From contig NZ_JAFBIL020000001.1 in the NCBI RefSeq assembly GCF_016809835.1, forward strand, positions 806,001 through 870,000: a stretch of 64,000 nt of DNA, in the 5' to 3' direction. Position 1 is the first letter of the stretch. Each line of letters begins with the position of its first letter. The notes beneath the pieces are model-generated. The model saw nothing but the letters and a program-made list of their open reading frames with translations. It was not told the origin of the DNA and did not search any database. Origin of the DNA: Massilia soli (GTDB lineage Bacteria; Pseudomonadota; Gammaproteobacteria; Burkholderiales; Burkholderiaceae_D). Both the position numbers and the translations under genes were made by a program. Below are positions 14,153 to 22,221 of the stretch, piece by piece.

Positions 14153-14187
14153 CGGAGGATGCGCGTAAGCGCGCATCCTCCGATTTT
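14153..14187 (+). terminator. gltBD terminator
   Basis: A 13-bp stem, CGGAGGATGCGCG paired with CGCGCATCCTCCG around the loop TAAG, followed by ATTTT. It begins 9 bp after the gltD stop codon. Confidence 0.8.
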
Positions 14188-14693
14188 GCGAGCACCGTGA
14201 TAGCACAACACTTCCCGCTTGCAGTGCGCAGGCAACTTTGAATGCGACAAATGAGTAATTGCATCGCTTGCACGATCGATGTGATTCGTGAAGTGTCCGC
14301 CGAAATATGGAACACCGCGATCAGCCGGTGTGCTTCCTTCAACTATGCACGTGCGCTCCCTTTGCGCAATTCTGAACGGTTTCTGTCTGCGTATCTCGCT
14401 GGCATCGTAAATCGGCGCTAGCACAGCTTCGGTGATGATTTTGGGTCGGATTTCCCTCGCAGTTCAGCGACCACCGCTATCTGGCATAGAGGTTTTCTCA
14501 ACGCGGGCTCAGAACTCGCGCGCGGCAAGTAACGCTGATGCATTCTATGACTCGTCAAGATGAGAAAAGAACGGGAAACAAGCCTTTTTTCCGGGGAATT
14601 GACGAGGTTCTTCCAATTTTGTACTGGTCCGTGATCTTGCACAGCCACACAATTTTGTTCATGATACATGACGCTTCGATTTCACTTTTCCGC
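14188..14693. other. Gene-poor, AT-richer stretch at the edge of the RHS island
   Basis: I recognise no gene here. Two small frames exist: a 59-codon one at 14242-14421 on plus and an 83-codon one at 14418-14669 on minus. Neither has a good ribosome site or resembles a family I know. Base composition is lower in G+C than the flanking glt and mla genes. The stretch may be decayed island DNA. No direct repeats, tRNA or integrase are visible. Confidence 0.5.
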
Positions 14694-15185
14694 TTACCGG
14701 CTTCTTAACCGTTCGTCACGGCGAAGCCCGATTTCGGTTTCGGCTCGTTTTGCTAGTTCAGGGTCAATTTTGGCAAGTGTCGTCAAGGCTTGATCGACTT
14801 CTTCATCAAACTCTTGGCGACCTGCGAGCAGCGTAATTAAACTGGCATACGCATCTGGATTCTTGCACTTTGCGGCTATTCGGAAAAAAGTAACCGCTAG
14901 GTGATCGTCCAGAGAAAAATACAAATGATGCAGGCCAACCTGATAGGCCGAAATACAATTACCCTTTAGCCCTTTCGCGCTAAGTATTGATAGCTCATTA
15001 GTGTCCAACTCTCTGACTTGGGGTCGCGATTCGTTTGTACTTTGCGACGAGTTCAACGCAGAAAATCCGGCACCAAAAATAACGCCCACAGCTGTGATTA
15101 TTGCTAAAAGCTCGAACGGTGATTTACCGAAATTTTTCAAAATCTGGGCCCCTTGTACGTTGCTTGTGGATATATTGTTATCCAA
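14694..15185 (-). CDS. Membrane-anchored small protein, candidate immunity partner of the RHS gene
   Basis: 163 residues from a TTG at 15185, with a GGAGG three bases upstream. It overlaps the last 49 bp of the RHS gene in another frame, as is usual for the gene behind an RHS toxin tip. One transmembrane helix is evident at about residues 25-44 (FELLAIITAVGVIFGAGFSAL). The rest would be one soluble domain with short helices resembling SEL1/TPR-like repeats (AYQVGLHHLYFSLDDHLAVTFF, then DAYASLITLLAGRQEFDEEV). I do not recognise the family. The immunity role is inferred from position and overlap alone. The membrane anchor would suit protection against a toxin acting at, or delivered to, the periplasm or inner membrane. 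Confidence 0.6.
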   Translation of the reverse strand: MDNNISTSNVQGAQILKNFGKSPFELLAIITAVGVIFGAGFSALNSSQSTNESRPQVRELDTNELSILSAKGLKGNCISAYQVGLHHLYFSLDDHLAVTFFRIAAKCKNPDAYASLITLLAGRQEFDEEVDQALTTLAKIDPELAKRAETEIGLRRDERLRSR

Positions 15186-16867
15186 AGTCCTCCATTTCCG
15201 CCGCTCGGAATTTGTTCGAGATCTCCTCTTGGAGGATAGGTGAGGTCGGTGGGCCCAGTAACGGGCACCCCGAGATAGTTGGCGAGTCGTTGTGCAAAAT
15301 TCGGCTCGCCTGGGACGCCAGTGGGCCTAGTAGTTGAGCAGGATCCAAGAACGATTCGTTGCCCGTGGAAGTTGGGATGCGCACGGATCATTTTTGCGAG
15401 ATCATGAGGCCATACAATGCGACCTTGTCTATCCGACATGTTACGGAAGTTTCCATGACCTGCAACTGAGAACACGCCTTTCGGGTTCCAAGCCTCTGCA
15501 GGACCATGGAAGCGGGGTTGATATGGCGAGAACAGGTTTATATCTGCGAGGCCAAGTACGTCAGTGCGGCTGATGGGGTTCCCCCGAACGTAGGCATATG
15601 TATTTATTCCCCCGTTCTGTCCAATCGGATCCGATTGGATATACCGTCCCGTCTGCGGATCATAATCCCGATAGTAGTTATAGTGGTTGTTCGTTTCCTT
15701 GTCGTACACCTGCCCTGGGAAGCGCGGGTTATAAGTGAATTCTCCAGCTCCGCTAGGATTTTCGTTTGGCTGCTGTAGGCCGAACGGATCGGCTTGGTCC
15801 CAGCGCCATGCGATAGTGTTGTCAGTCGCACGGGTAATCACACGCGGAGTTTGAAGGTGATCTGCGAACACGTAGTGGACCGACGGCGGCAGCGCCCCTA
15901 CCCCCGGTTTGATCACTGCTATCGGCAAGTCGCCAAAATAGACGGTTTCTTGCACAGGTAGGCCTGCACCGTCATATTCACCTAGTAAGTGGCCTTGGTC
16001 GTCGTACACGTAATGTGCGATCGGGCGTCCTTGCACAGACTTGGCCACCCGCTGCCCGAGGCCGTTGTAGTGATATGTCGTTGTAATGCCGCCTGCGAGG
16101 GCGCTCGCTAGGCGACCATTGGCACCGTACGAATATTTGATATTGCCGTCGGAGATAAGGTTCCCTGCAGCGTCGTGTGCGTTAACCTTCGCCGGTGCAG
16201 GCCCGGTCGTACTGTTCAGTCGGTTGCTGGTCGTACTGATCGTATATTTGTACGTGTTACTGCCGAACTTTGCGCTCGTTCGATTCCCGTTTGCGTCGTA
16301 GCTGAAACTTTGATTGACGCTTGCCGAGTCAAACCCGGTAAGCCGATCGAGGTCGTCATAGAAATACTTTTGGTCCAGGCTTGCCGCCGTCGCCGTTCCA
16401 GCGTGACGCGCCGTGGCAATCCGGTCGACGGCGTCATAACCCAGCGTGCGCGCCACACCATTCTTGCCTGGGAAACCCAGCGGGAAACCGGTGATCTTTC
16501 CCTCTGCGTCAAACTTTCTCGCGTACAGATTGGGTTTTGAGGATGTGCTGTTACCCCAAGTCCAGCTTTCAACATCCCCAAATGGGCGGTAGGCAATCGT
16601 TTTGATCAGGGCGATTGGGGCTGCCTTGTCTGGTGCATCAAACGACAGACTGGCCGGTTGGCCGTCGCTGCCATACGTGATGTCCACGCGGTTGCCGCTG
16701 GGAAAGGTAATAGACTTTACATGTCCAGTGCTCGTTCCTTTGGTTCCGTAAGTATATGTCAAGTTAAATCGCCGAGAACTAATCGCGATGGCGACAAGTT
16801 GGCTGGTTGTCGCCAACCTGCCGAAGCCGTCATACCCAAACGAGGTGTGCCCCGAGTCGTCACTCAT
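15137..16867 (-). CDS. RHS-repeat protein fragment with a caspase-like C-terminal domain
   Basis: 576 residues from ATG 16867. Residues 1-440 are YD/RHS repeats (FGYDGFGRLATT, YFYDDLDRLTGFD, FSYDANGNRTS, YHYNGLGQRV, YVYDDQGHLLGEY). They end in the RHS core hallmark: YYRDYDPQTGRYIQSDPIG, then NTYAYVRGNPISRTDVLGL. After that junction a 136-residue variable tip begins at about residue 441. It has a His in SVAGHGNF (H471) and a Cys in RIVLGSCSTTRP (C510), a layout like clan CD (caspase-like, C80/C11) peptidases. Full RHS proteins exceed 1200 residues, so this one lacks its N-terminal part. In-frame RHS-like sequence continues upstream of the ATG (GTSSTGKLVK) until a stop at 16946-16948. It may be an orphan tip or a remnant. 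Confidence 0.82.
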   Translation of the reverse strand: MSDDSGHTSFGYDGFGRLATTSQLVAIAISSRRFNLTYTYGTKGTSTGHVKSITFPSGNRVDITYGSDGQPASLSFDAPDKAAPIALIKTIAYRPFGDVESWTWGNSTSSKPNLYARKFDAEGKITGFPLGFPGKNGVARTLGYDAVDRIATARHAGTATAASLDQKYFYDDLDRLTGFDSASVNQSFSYDANGNRTSAKFGSNTYKYTISTTSNRLNSTTGPAPAKVNAHDAAGNLISDGNIKYSYGANGRLASALAGGITTTYHYNGLGQRVAKSVQGRPIAHYVYDDQGHLLGEYDGAGLPVQETVYFGDLPIAVIKPGVGALPPSVHYVFADHLQTPRVITRATDNTIAWRWDQADPFGLQQPNENPSGAGEFTYNPRFPGQVYDKETNNHYNYYRDYDPQTGRYIQSDPIGQNGGINTYAYVRGNPISRTDVLGLADINLFSPYQPRFHGPAEAWNPKGVFSVAGHGNFRNMSDRQGRIVWPHDLAKMIRAHPNFHGQRIVLGSCSTTRPTGVPGEPNFAQRLANYLGVPVTGPTDLTYPPRGDLEQIPSGGNGGLWITIYPQATYKGPRF

Positions 16868-17050
16868 TTTTACTAATTTGCCGGTGGAGCTCGTCCCCGG
16901 GCAAATGCAGTAATCGCATTCCCAACACAGGGCATTTACTGGTAGCTATCTGACACATTACTAAACCCTGTCCTTTTGAAGAACCTTGGTTAAGCCCTCG
17001 CTGTGCCAGTCGCAATTACCGTTACCGGACACGGAAAGTGAGCGTACTTG

Positions 17051-17425
17051 TCATAAGCGCTCCACCGCGCGCCACTGCTTGGTGCGCAAAACGTCCTCCA
17101 TCATTCTCAACGTCAGCGGCAAGTACTTACCGCGTTGCCTGACTACATAGCTAGCAAACGGTACGACTGAGAGCAATGCGCCAATAAATGCATTCTTTCC
17201 AGCAAACTCAGGTGGAAAGAACTTATCGAACTCGAAGCCGCTAAGGTCAACGTGATAGTGATCTACCAATTCTTGCATGAAGGCTTCAGCGATATCGCCG
17301 TAAAGGCCAAGATCATGATACATCCGCGTATTACCACTACATCGCGAAATCTTGCGTTCAGACAGGCCACAGCGCTTGAGGTATTGGCGCAATTCGTTCG
17401 ACAGGTCGCTTGCCATCGAGATCAC
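17051..17425 (-). CDS. DUF1493 family protein (predicted immunity protein)
   Basis: About 124 residues. The start is probably GTG 17425, whose last two bases are shared with the stop TGA (17424-17422) of the preceding gene. ATG 17416 is an alternative. The body reads YGDIAEAFMQELVDHYHVDLSGFEFDKFFPPE and ends with LPLTLRMMEDVLRTKQW. That is the pattern of DUF1493: a helical domain with a FxFxxYFPxE motif and a C-terminal lTLxxLxxaxxxgkW. DUF1493 genes are often found in bacterial polymorphic-toxin neighbourhoods and have been suggested to encode immunity proteins. The GTGA overlap implies translational coupling to the small gene upstream (17422-17801). Confidence 0.7.
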   Translation of the reverse strand: MISMASDLSNELRQYLKRCGLSERKISRCSGNTRMYHDLGLYGDIAEAFMQELVDHYHVDLSGFEFDKFFPPEFAGKNAFIGALLSVVPFASYVVRQRGKYLPLTLRMMEDVLRTKQWRAVERL

Positions 17426-17801
17426 TCGCAAGAAAAGGCGTCATAGGCCTGGTACGCGGCCACGGCAACGCCGACGTACGGCACCTTCCGCAGAACTTTG
17501 GTGATCCGATTTCGTGTGGCAACTGAGTACCCCCACCGTTTTGCCGCAGCATGGTTCATTAGGCTAAAAGTTGATGTCCCGGTACCGGAGCGCCCTCCAC
17601 CATCAATACCTGCTCTCGGTTTGCTCGCAAACCTGCCAGTCCCCCAACTGCGCCACCAACTGCTGCGTTGCCGGCAGCACCAACGGGCGCGCTTTGGCAC
17701 ATGCAGTGCTCCTGCTTATAGCGCTCAAGCGCATAGTCAAAGGCGTATCCGAACATTCTTAACGATTTTCGGCAGTCGGCGCACAGCAATGAGCATTTCA
17801 T
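17422..17801 (-). pseudogene. Small Cys- and Gly-rich protein, apparently frameshifted
   Basis: A good Shine-Dalgarno (GAGGAAA) precedes ATG 17801. That frame starts MKCSLLCADCRKSLRMFGYA, reaches a glycine-zipper-like run (GAAGNAAVGGAVGGLAGLR) and stops at about 17559. A second frame, offset by one base, continues with coherent sequence. It reads AGIDGGGRSGTGTSTFSLMN, then RWGYSVATRNRITKVLRKVP, then YVGVAVAAYQAYDAF, and its TGA overlaps the start of the DUF1493 gene. The frames most naturally join near 17610-17640, giving a protein of about 125 residues. I see no classical slippery heptamer, so this is more likely a one-base indel than programmed recoding. The Gly-rich and hydrophobic segments could insert into membranes, but no family is recognised. 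Confidence 0.55.
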
Positions 17802-18176
17802 CGGTTTCCTCGCAGTAATCGATATCAGCGACAAGCTATGAATGTTATCGATACCGCAGAGATCACAATTGGGGTTACGCAACGTTCGTCGAACAGTCCA
17901 CTCCGGACACCGCACTAAAATTCTAAGCCGAAGTCCAAGCGTTGCTTTTCAAAATGGATTGGCACTTCGAGATCGATAGAGACGCCTAATATGCATACAT
18001 GCGTGTCTGTCAGTATATTTCCCAGTAAAAACAATTACTTACACTTGGAAATATCTGACTCCTCGTTCAGTAGTGTTGTATTATCACGTCGCGCCCCCGG
18101 CCAGAAATGGGGGGCCGCCAGCAGAGCTTGACCTTTCTGCACTACAATACCGGATTCCCAAATCTGAACTGCCGCC
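17802..18176. other. Intergenic region between the toxin island and the mla operon
   Basis: This 375-bp stretch between divergent genes is AT-rich up to about 18085 and holds no gene I recognise. A hairpin (GCCCCC at 18093-18098 with GGGGGC at 18110-18115) lies in what would be the mlaF leader. A promoter candidate for mla is listed separately. Confidence 0.5.
18055..18084 (+). promoter_or_regulatory. Possible promoter of the mla operon
   Basis: CTGACT at 18055-18060, an 18-base spacer and TATTAT at 18079-18084. Four of six and five of six positions match the sigma-70 consensus. It would give a leader of about 85 nt before the mlaF GTG. Confidence 0.35.
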
Positions 18177-18980
18177 GTGCCAAATCTTGTTGAAATCCGC
18201 GATCTTCACTTCGCCTACGGTAAACGCTCCATCCTTTCTGACCTGCAGATGGACTTTCCACGTGGGAAAGTCGTGGCTGTCATGGGTGGTTCAGGTTGCG
18301 GCAAAACCACGGTTCTGCGCCTGATCGGCGGCCAGTTGCGCCCCCAGCGCGGCACCGTGTCGGTCAACGGCGAAGTGGTCCACCAGCTCAATACCGCCGG
18401 CCTGTACCGCATGCGCCGCAAGATGGGCATGCTGTTCCAGTTCGGCGCACTGTTCACCGACCTGAGCGTATTCGACAACGTGGCCTTCCCGATGCGCGAG
18501 CATACCGACCTGCCGCAGGAACTGATCCGCGACCTGGTGCTGCTCAAGCTCAACGCGGTTGGCCTGCGCAACGCCGCCAAGCTCAAGCCGTCAGAAATCT
18601 CGGGCGGCATGGCACGCCGCGTCGCGGTGGCCCGCGCCGTCGCGCTCGACCCGGAACTGATCATGTACGACGAGCCGTTCGCCGGCCTCGACCCGATCTC
18701 GATGGGCGTGACCGCCAACCTGATCCGCCGCCTGAACGATGTGCTCGGCTCGACCTCGATCCTCGTGTCGCACGACGTCCACGAGTGCTTCGCGATCGCC
18801 GACTACGTTTACTTTATGTCTGCCGGCAAGATCGTGGCCCAGGGAACTCCTGCGGAGCTGCGCGTGTCGGAAGACCCATACGTCAAGCAGTTCGTCAACG
18901 CGGCGCCGGACGGCCCGGTTCCTTTCCATTACCCTGGCAAGTCGTTCGCCGAAGACCTTGGCCTCGGAGAAGTGAAATGA
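18177..18980 (+). CDS. mlaF: Phospholipid ABC transporter ATP-binding protein MlaF
   Basis: 267 residues, GTG start. Walker A is GGSGCGKT (37-44), the Q-loop lies in MLFQFGALFTDL, the signature is SGGMARR and Walker B is LIMYDEPFAGLDP followed by SHDVHE. It is the ATPase of the inner-membrane MlaFEDB complex, which moves phospholipids between the outer and inner membranes and keeps outer-membrane lipid asymmetry. It is the first gene of the mlaFEDACB operon, and its TGA overlaps the mlaE ATG (ATGA at 18977-18980). Confidence 0.95.
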   Translation: MPNLVEIRDLHFAYGKRSILSDLQMDFPRGKVVAVMGGSGCGKTTVLRLIGGQLRPQRGTVSVNGEVVHQLNTAGLYRMRRKMGMLFQFGALFTDLSVFDNVAFPMREHTDLPQELIRDLVLLKLNAVGLRNAAKLKPSEISGGMARRVAVARAVALDPELIMYDEPFAGLDPISMGVTANLIRRLNDVLGSTSILVSHDVHECFAIADYVYFMSAGKIVAQGTPAELRVSEDPYVKQFVNAAPDGPVPFHYPGKSFAEDLGLGEVK

Positions 18981-19777
18981 ACGCCGTGATGAATATCTTC
19001 CTGAACGTGCTCGAGGCCATTGGCCGCTACGTGCGCGAAAGCATGGAGAACGTCGGCTTTGCCACGCGTTCGTTCCTGACCCTGTTGCGCTTGTCGCCAG
19101 GCGCGTTCGCGCGCCCTTCGCTGATCTCCGAGCAGATCCACTTTATCGGTAATTACTCGCTGGTGATCATCATCGTGTCCGGCTTGTTCGTCGGCATGGT
19201 GCTGGGCCTGCAGGGCTACATCACCCTGACGCCGTACGGCGCCGAGCAAAAGCTTGGCCAGGTGGTGGCGCTGTCGCTGGTGCGCGAGCTGGGCCCGGTC
19301 GTGACCGCGCTGCTGTTCGCCGGCCGCGCAGGCACCTCGCTGACCGCGCAAATCGGCTTGATGAAGGCTGGCGAGCAATTGTCCGCCATGGAAATGATGG
19401 CGATTAACCCGATCCAGCGCGTGCTGGCCCCGCGTTTCTGGGCTGGCGTGATTGCGATGCCGGTGCTGGCGACCATCTTCAGCGCCGTTGGCGTCATGGG
19501 CGGCTACCTGGTCGGCGTGCAGCTAATCGGCGTCGACGAAGGCGCATTCTGGTCGCAAATGCAGGCCAACGTCGATGTGCGGGCCGACATCCTGAACGGC
19601 GTGCTCAAGAGCTTTATCTTCGGCATCGCCGTGACGTTCACGGCGCTGTTCCAGGGCTACCACGCGCAGCCGACGCCGGAAGACGTCTCGCGCGCCACCA
19701 CCCGCACCGTCGTCATCGCTTCGCTATTGGTATGGGGGCTCGACTTCGTGCTTACCGCCCTGATGTTCAACAACTGA
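18977..19777 (+). CDS. mlaE: Phospholipid ABC transporter permease MlaE
   Basis: 266 residues with about five membrane helices (NYSLVIIIVSGLFVGMVLGL, then VIAMPVLATIFSAVGVMGG, then a last helix ending LVWGLDFVLTALMF). The family motif is LVRELGPVVTALLFAGRAGTSLTAQIG. The start ATG 18977 overlaps the mlaF stop codon. It is the permease of the MlaFEDB complex. Confidence 0.95.
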   Translation: MNAVMNIFLNVLEAIGRYVRESMENVGFATRSFLTLLRLSPGAFARPSLISEQIHFIGNYSLVIIIVSGLFVGMVLGLQGYITLTPYGAEQKLGQVVALSLVRELGPVVTALLFAGRAGTSLTAQIGLMKAGEQLSAMEMMAINPIQRVLAPRFWAGVIAMPVLATIFSAVGVMGGYLVGVQLIGVDEGAFWSQMQANVDVRADILNGVLKSFIFGIAVTFTALFQGYHAQPTPEDVSRATTRTVVIASLLVWGLDFVLTALMFNN

Positions 19778-19830
19778 TTTTGAATCCGGCCAAGCTGTGC
19801 CGGCGAATAACAAGAGTTAGGAAATAAATC

Positions 19831-20307
19831 ATGCATCGTAAAACCATCGACGTCTGGGTTGGCCTGTTTGTCATTCTGGGATTGGCTGCCCTCGTGTTCC
19901 TGGCGCTCAAGGCCGGCAACATGTCGACCATTTCGTTCGAAAAGACCTATGCGGTCAACGCCAAGTTCGACAACATCGGCGGACTGAAGCCGCAGGCGCC
20001 GGTCAAAAGCGCCGGCGTCGTGGTCGGCCGCGTGGGCGGCATCCAATTCGACGACAAGACTTACCAGGCTTTGGTAACCTTGGAGCTCGAGTCGGGCTAC
20101 AAGTTCCCAAAAGATAGCTCCCTGAAGATCCTCACTGCCGGCCTGCTGGGCGAGCAGTACATCGGAATTGAACCGGGTGGCGACCTGAATAACCTCGCCA
20201 ATGGCGATCGCATTTTGCGCACCCAATCGGCAACCGTGCTGGAAGACCTGATCAATCGCTTTATCTACAGCAAGGCTGCTGAAGGCCCAGAAGAAAGCAA
20301 AGAATGA
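19831..20307 (+). CDS. mlaD: MCE-domain lipid-binding protein MlaD
   Basis: 158 residues. An N-terminal membrane anchor at 8-27 (VWVGLFVILGLAALVFLALK) is followed by one MCE domain (YAVNAKFDNIGGLKPQAPVK, then GVVVGRVGGI, then ILTAGLLGEQYIGIEPGG). MlaD forms a hexameric ring in the periplasm with a hydrophobic channel for lipid, sitting on MlaE. Its last four bases overlap the start of mlaA. Confidence 0.95.
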   Translation: MHRKTIDVWVGLFVILGLAALVFLALKAGNMSTISFEKTYAVNAKFDNIGGLKPQAPVKSAGVVVGRVGGIQFDDKTYQALVTLELESGYKFPKDSSLKILTAGLLGEQYIGIEPGGDLNNLANGDRILRTQSATVLEDLINRFIYSKAAEGPEESKE

Positions 20308-21149
20308 CCAACAAGACCAATAACATCGCATTGCGCACTGTCGCGCTGGCCACCGCAGCCCTGCTGCTGGCCGGCTGCGCCACCAAAGGCAGCACTCCCG
20401 GCGATCCGCTCGAGTCGTACAACCGCGCTGTCTTCAAGTTCAACGACACCGTCGACAATGTCGCGCTCAAGCCGGCGGCCACCGCCTACAAGCAGGTACT
20501 GCCGCAGTTCGTGCAAACCGGCGTCAACAATTTCTTCGGCAACCTGGGCGATGTCTGGAGCGCGGCGAATAACTTGATGCAAGGCAAGGGCGAAGCAGGC
20601 ATGAGCGATTTCACCCGCTTCACCCTGAACACCACCTTCGGCCTGGGCGGCCTGCTGGACATCGCGTCCGAAGCCGGCTTGCAGAAGCACAACGAAGATT
20701 TCGGCCAGACCCTCGGTTACTGGGGCATGCCGTCGGGACCGTATTTTGTCTTGCCGCTGCTGGGACCGTCGACCGTGCGTGACGCCGCCGCCACCCCGCT
20801 CGACATGGCCGCCGACCCGTGGACCTACGTTGACCCGACCTCGACCCGCAGCTGGGGTACCGCGGTGCGCATCGTCGACAAGCGCGCGCAGTACCTCGAT
20901 GCATCGAACCTGGTCGAAGGCGCCGCCCTCGACCGCTACGTGTTCATCCGCGACGGCTACCTGCAGCGCCGCGAGAGCCAGGTGTTCGACGGTGAAGGTT
21001 CGCGCAAGCCGATGGGCAAGGCCAAGGCCGACGACGCGCCGATGGACGCCAAGAGCATCCGCGACGCCTACGCCGACGATCCAGGCCCGACCGCGGAGCC
21101 GGCAGCACCGGCAACGCAACCCGTGTCATCCGAAAAGCCCTCGAAGTAG
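20304..21149 (+). CDS. mlaA: Outer-membrane lipoprotein MlaA (VacJ)
   Basis: 281 residues. Lipobox LLAGC with the lipidated C25, then the VacJ domain (DPLESYNRAVFKFNDTVDNV, NFFGNLGDVWSAANNLMQGK, FGQTLGYWGMPSGPYFVLPL). A low-complexity Ala/Pro/Asp tail of about 45 residues is added at the C-terminus. MlaA removes mislocalised phospholipid from the outer leaflet of the outer membrane and passes it to MlaC. In E. coli it is encoded away from the other mla genes. Here it sits between mlaD and mlaC, as in many betaproteobacteria. Confidence 0.94.
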   Translation: MTNKTNNIALRTVALATAALLLAGCATKGSTPGDPLESYNRAVFKFNDTVDNVALKPAATAYKQVLPQFVQTGVNNFFGNLGDVWSAANNLMQGKGEAGMSDFTRFTLNTTFGLGGLLDIASEAGLQKHNEDFGQTLGYWGMPSGPYFVLPLLGPSTVRDAAATPLDMAADPWTYVDPTSTRSWGTAVRIVDKRAQYLDASNLVEGAALDRYVFIRDGYLQRRESQVFDGEGSRKPMGKAKADDAPMDAKSIRDAYADDPGPTAEPAAPATQPVSSEKPSK

Positions 21150-21230
21150 TTAACCATTGTAACTGTCGTCTGCAAATCGCCAGATGACGGCTAGACTGGT
21201 ACGCACTTAACCTATTTAAGAAGAGAGCCT

Positions 21231-21863
21231 ATGAAACTCGTACAACAAATTTTCGCCGCAGCAACTTTCGCGTTCGCTGCCGCTGGCGCCAGCGCCCAGA
21301 CCGAGGCGCCAGACGCGCTGATCAAGCGCATCAGCACCGATGTGATCGAAACGGCCAAGGCCGACAAGGAAATCCAGGCCGGCAACCAGCAACGCGTGAT
21401 GAGCCTCGTCGAGACGAAGATCTTGCCGCACGTTGATTTCCAGCGCATGACCGCACTGGCAGCCGGCCGCTTCTGGCGCCAGGCGACCCCTGCCCAGCAG
21501 CAACAGCTGGCGGCCGAGTTCAAGACGCTGCTGATCTTCACCTACTCGGGTGCGCTGGCGCAGATCAAGAATGAAACCGTCGAGTTCAAGCCGCTGCGCG
21601 CCGATCCTGCCGACCAGGAAGTCGAAGTGCGTTCGCAGGTCAACGTCACCCGCGGCGAGCCGATCCAGCTGAACTACCGGCTGGCCAAGTCGGGCACCGG
21701 CTGGAAGATTTTCGACATCAACGTGCTGGGCGCGTGGCTGGTGGAAACTTACAAGGGTACCTTCGCTGCCGAGATCAACAAATCGGGCATCGATGGCTTG
21801 ATCAAGGCCCTGGCCGAGCGTAACAAGAAGCTCGCCAAGCAGCCAATCAAAGCCGCCAAGTAA
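21231..21863 (+). CDS. mlaC: Periplasmic phospholipid carrier MlaC
   Basis: 210 residues with a signal peptide of about 21 residues (MKLVQQIFAAATFAFAAAGA|SAQ). The Tol-Tol_Ttg2/MlaC fold is shown by VETKILPHVDFQRMTALAAG, FWRQATPAQQQQLAAEFKTL and WKIFDINVLGAWLVETYKGT. It carries phospholipid between MlaA and MlaD through the periplasm. A GAAGAGAG ribosome site precedes the ATG. Confidence 0.94.
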   Translation: MKLVQQIFAAATFAFAAAGASAQTEAPDALIKRISTDVIETAKADKEIQAGNQQRVMSLVETKILPHVDFQRMTALAAGRFWRQATPAQQQQLAAEFKTLLIFTYSGALAQIKNETVEFKPLRADPADQEVEVRSQVNVTRGEPIQLNYRLAKSGTGWKIFDINVLGAWLVETYKGTFAAEINKSGIDGLIKALAERNKKLAKQPIKAAK

Positions 21864-21882
21864 CCAGGCAGCGGAGACGACA

Positions 21883-22161
21883 TTGGAATCGTTTGAAACC
21901 TTGACTGTTGAAAACGCCACGGCCGCGCTCGAGCGCGGCCTGGCGGCGATCAAGAACGGCCAGACCGTGTTTGATCTGGGCTGTATCAAGACAGCGGATT
22001 CGTCCGCCGTCGCGGTGCTGCTGGCGTGGCATCGCGCCGCACGCAAGAATGGCACCACCCTGGCATACACCAATATGCCGGACAGCCTTAAAGGCCTCAC
22101 CTCGCTTTACGGCGTCGACGACTTCCTGTGCGACAGCCCTGCCGACCTGCATCACCATTGA
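21883..22161 (+). CDS. mlaB: STAS-domain protein MlaB
   Basis: 92 residues from a TTG at 21883, preceded by GGAGA. It is a single STAS fold (TVFDLGCIKTADSSAVAVLL), the cytoplasmic regulatory subunit that binds MlaF. It ends in a His-rich tail (LHHH). It is the last gene of the mla cluster, and a 7-bp GC-rich hairpin follows at 22176-22194. Confidence 0.88.
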   Translation: MESFETLTVENATAALERGLAAIKNGQTVFDLGCIKTADSSAVAVLLAWHRAARKNGTTLAYTNMPDSLKGLTSLYGVDDFLCDSPADLHHH

Positions 22162-22175
22162 CCTTGCTGTCATAA

Positions 22176-22194
22176 CGCCGGCCCCGTGCCGGCG
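22176..22194 (+). terminator. GC hairpin after mlaB, weak terminator candidate
   Basis: CGCCGGC, loop CCCGT, GCCGGCG, followed by GTTTCC without a real T run. It may end or attenuate mla transcription before the next promoter. Confidence 0.4.
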
Positions 22195-22221
22195 GTTTCC
22201 CCGGGCTGCAATTGCCGCCCA

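Noticed and set aside
14242-14421. A 59-codon plus-strand frame ([20 protein letters not shown]...)
   Set aside because: No ribosome site and no recognisable similarity. It is too short to support alone.
14418-14669. An 83-codon minus-strand frame in the island edge
   Set aside because: No good start context and no family. It could be a remnant but is not supported as a gene.
17559-17640. Programmed frameshift site in the small island gene
   Set aside because: No X-XXY-YYZ slippery heptamer or strong downstream structure is seen where the frames meet. An indel is simpler.
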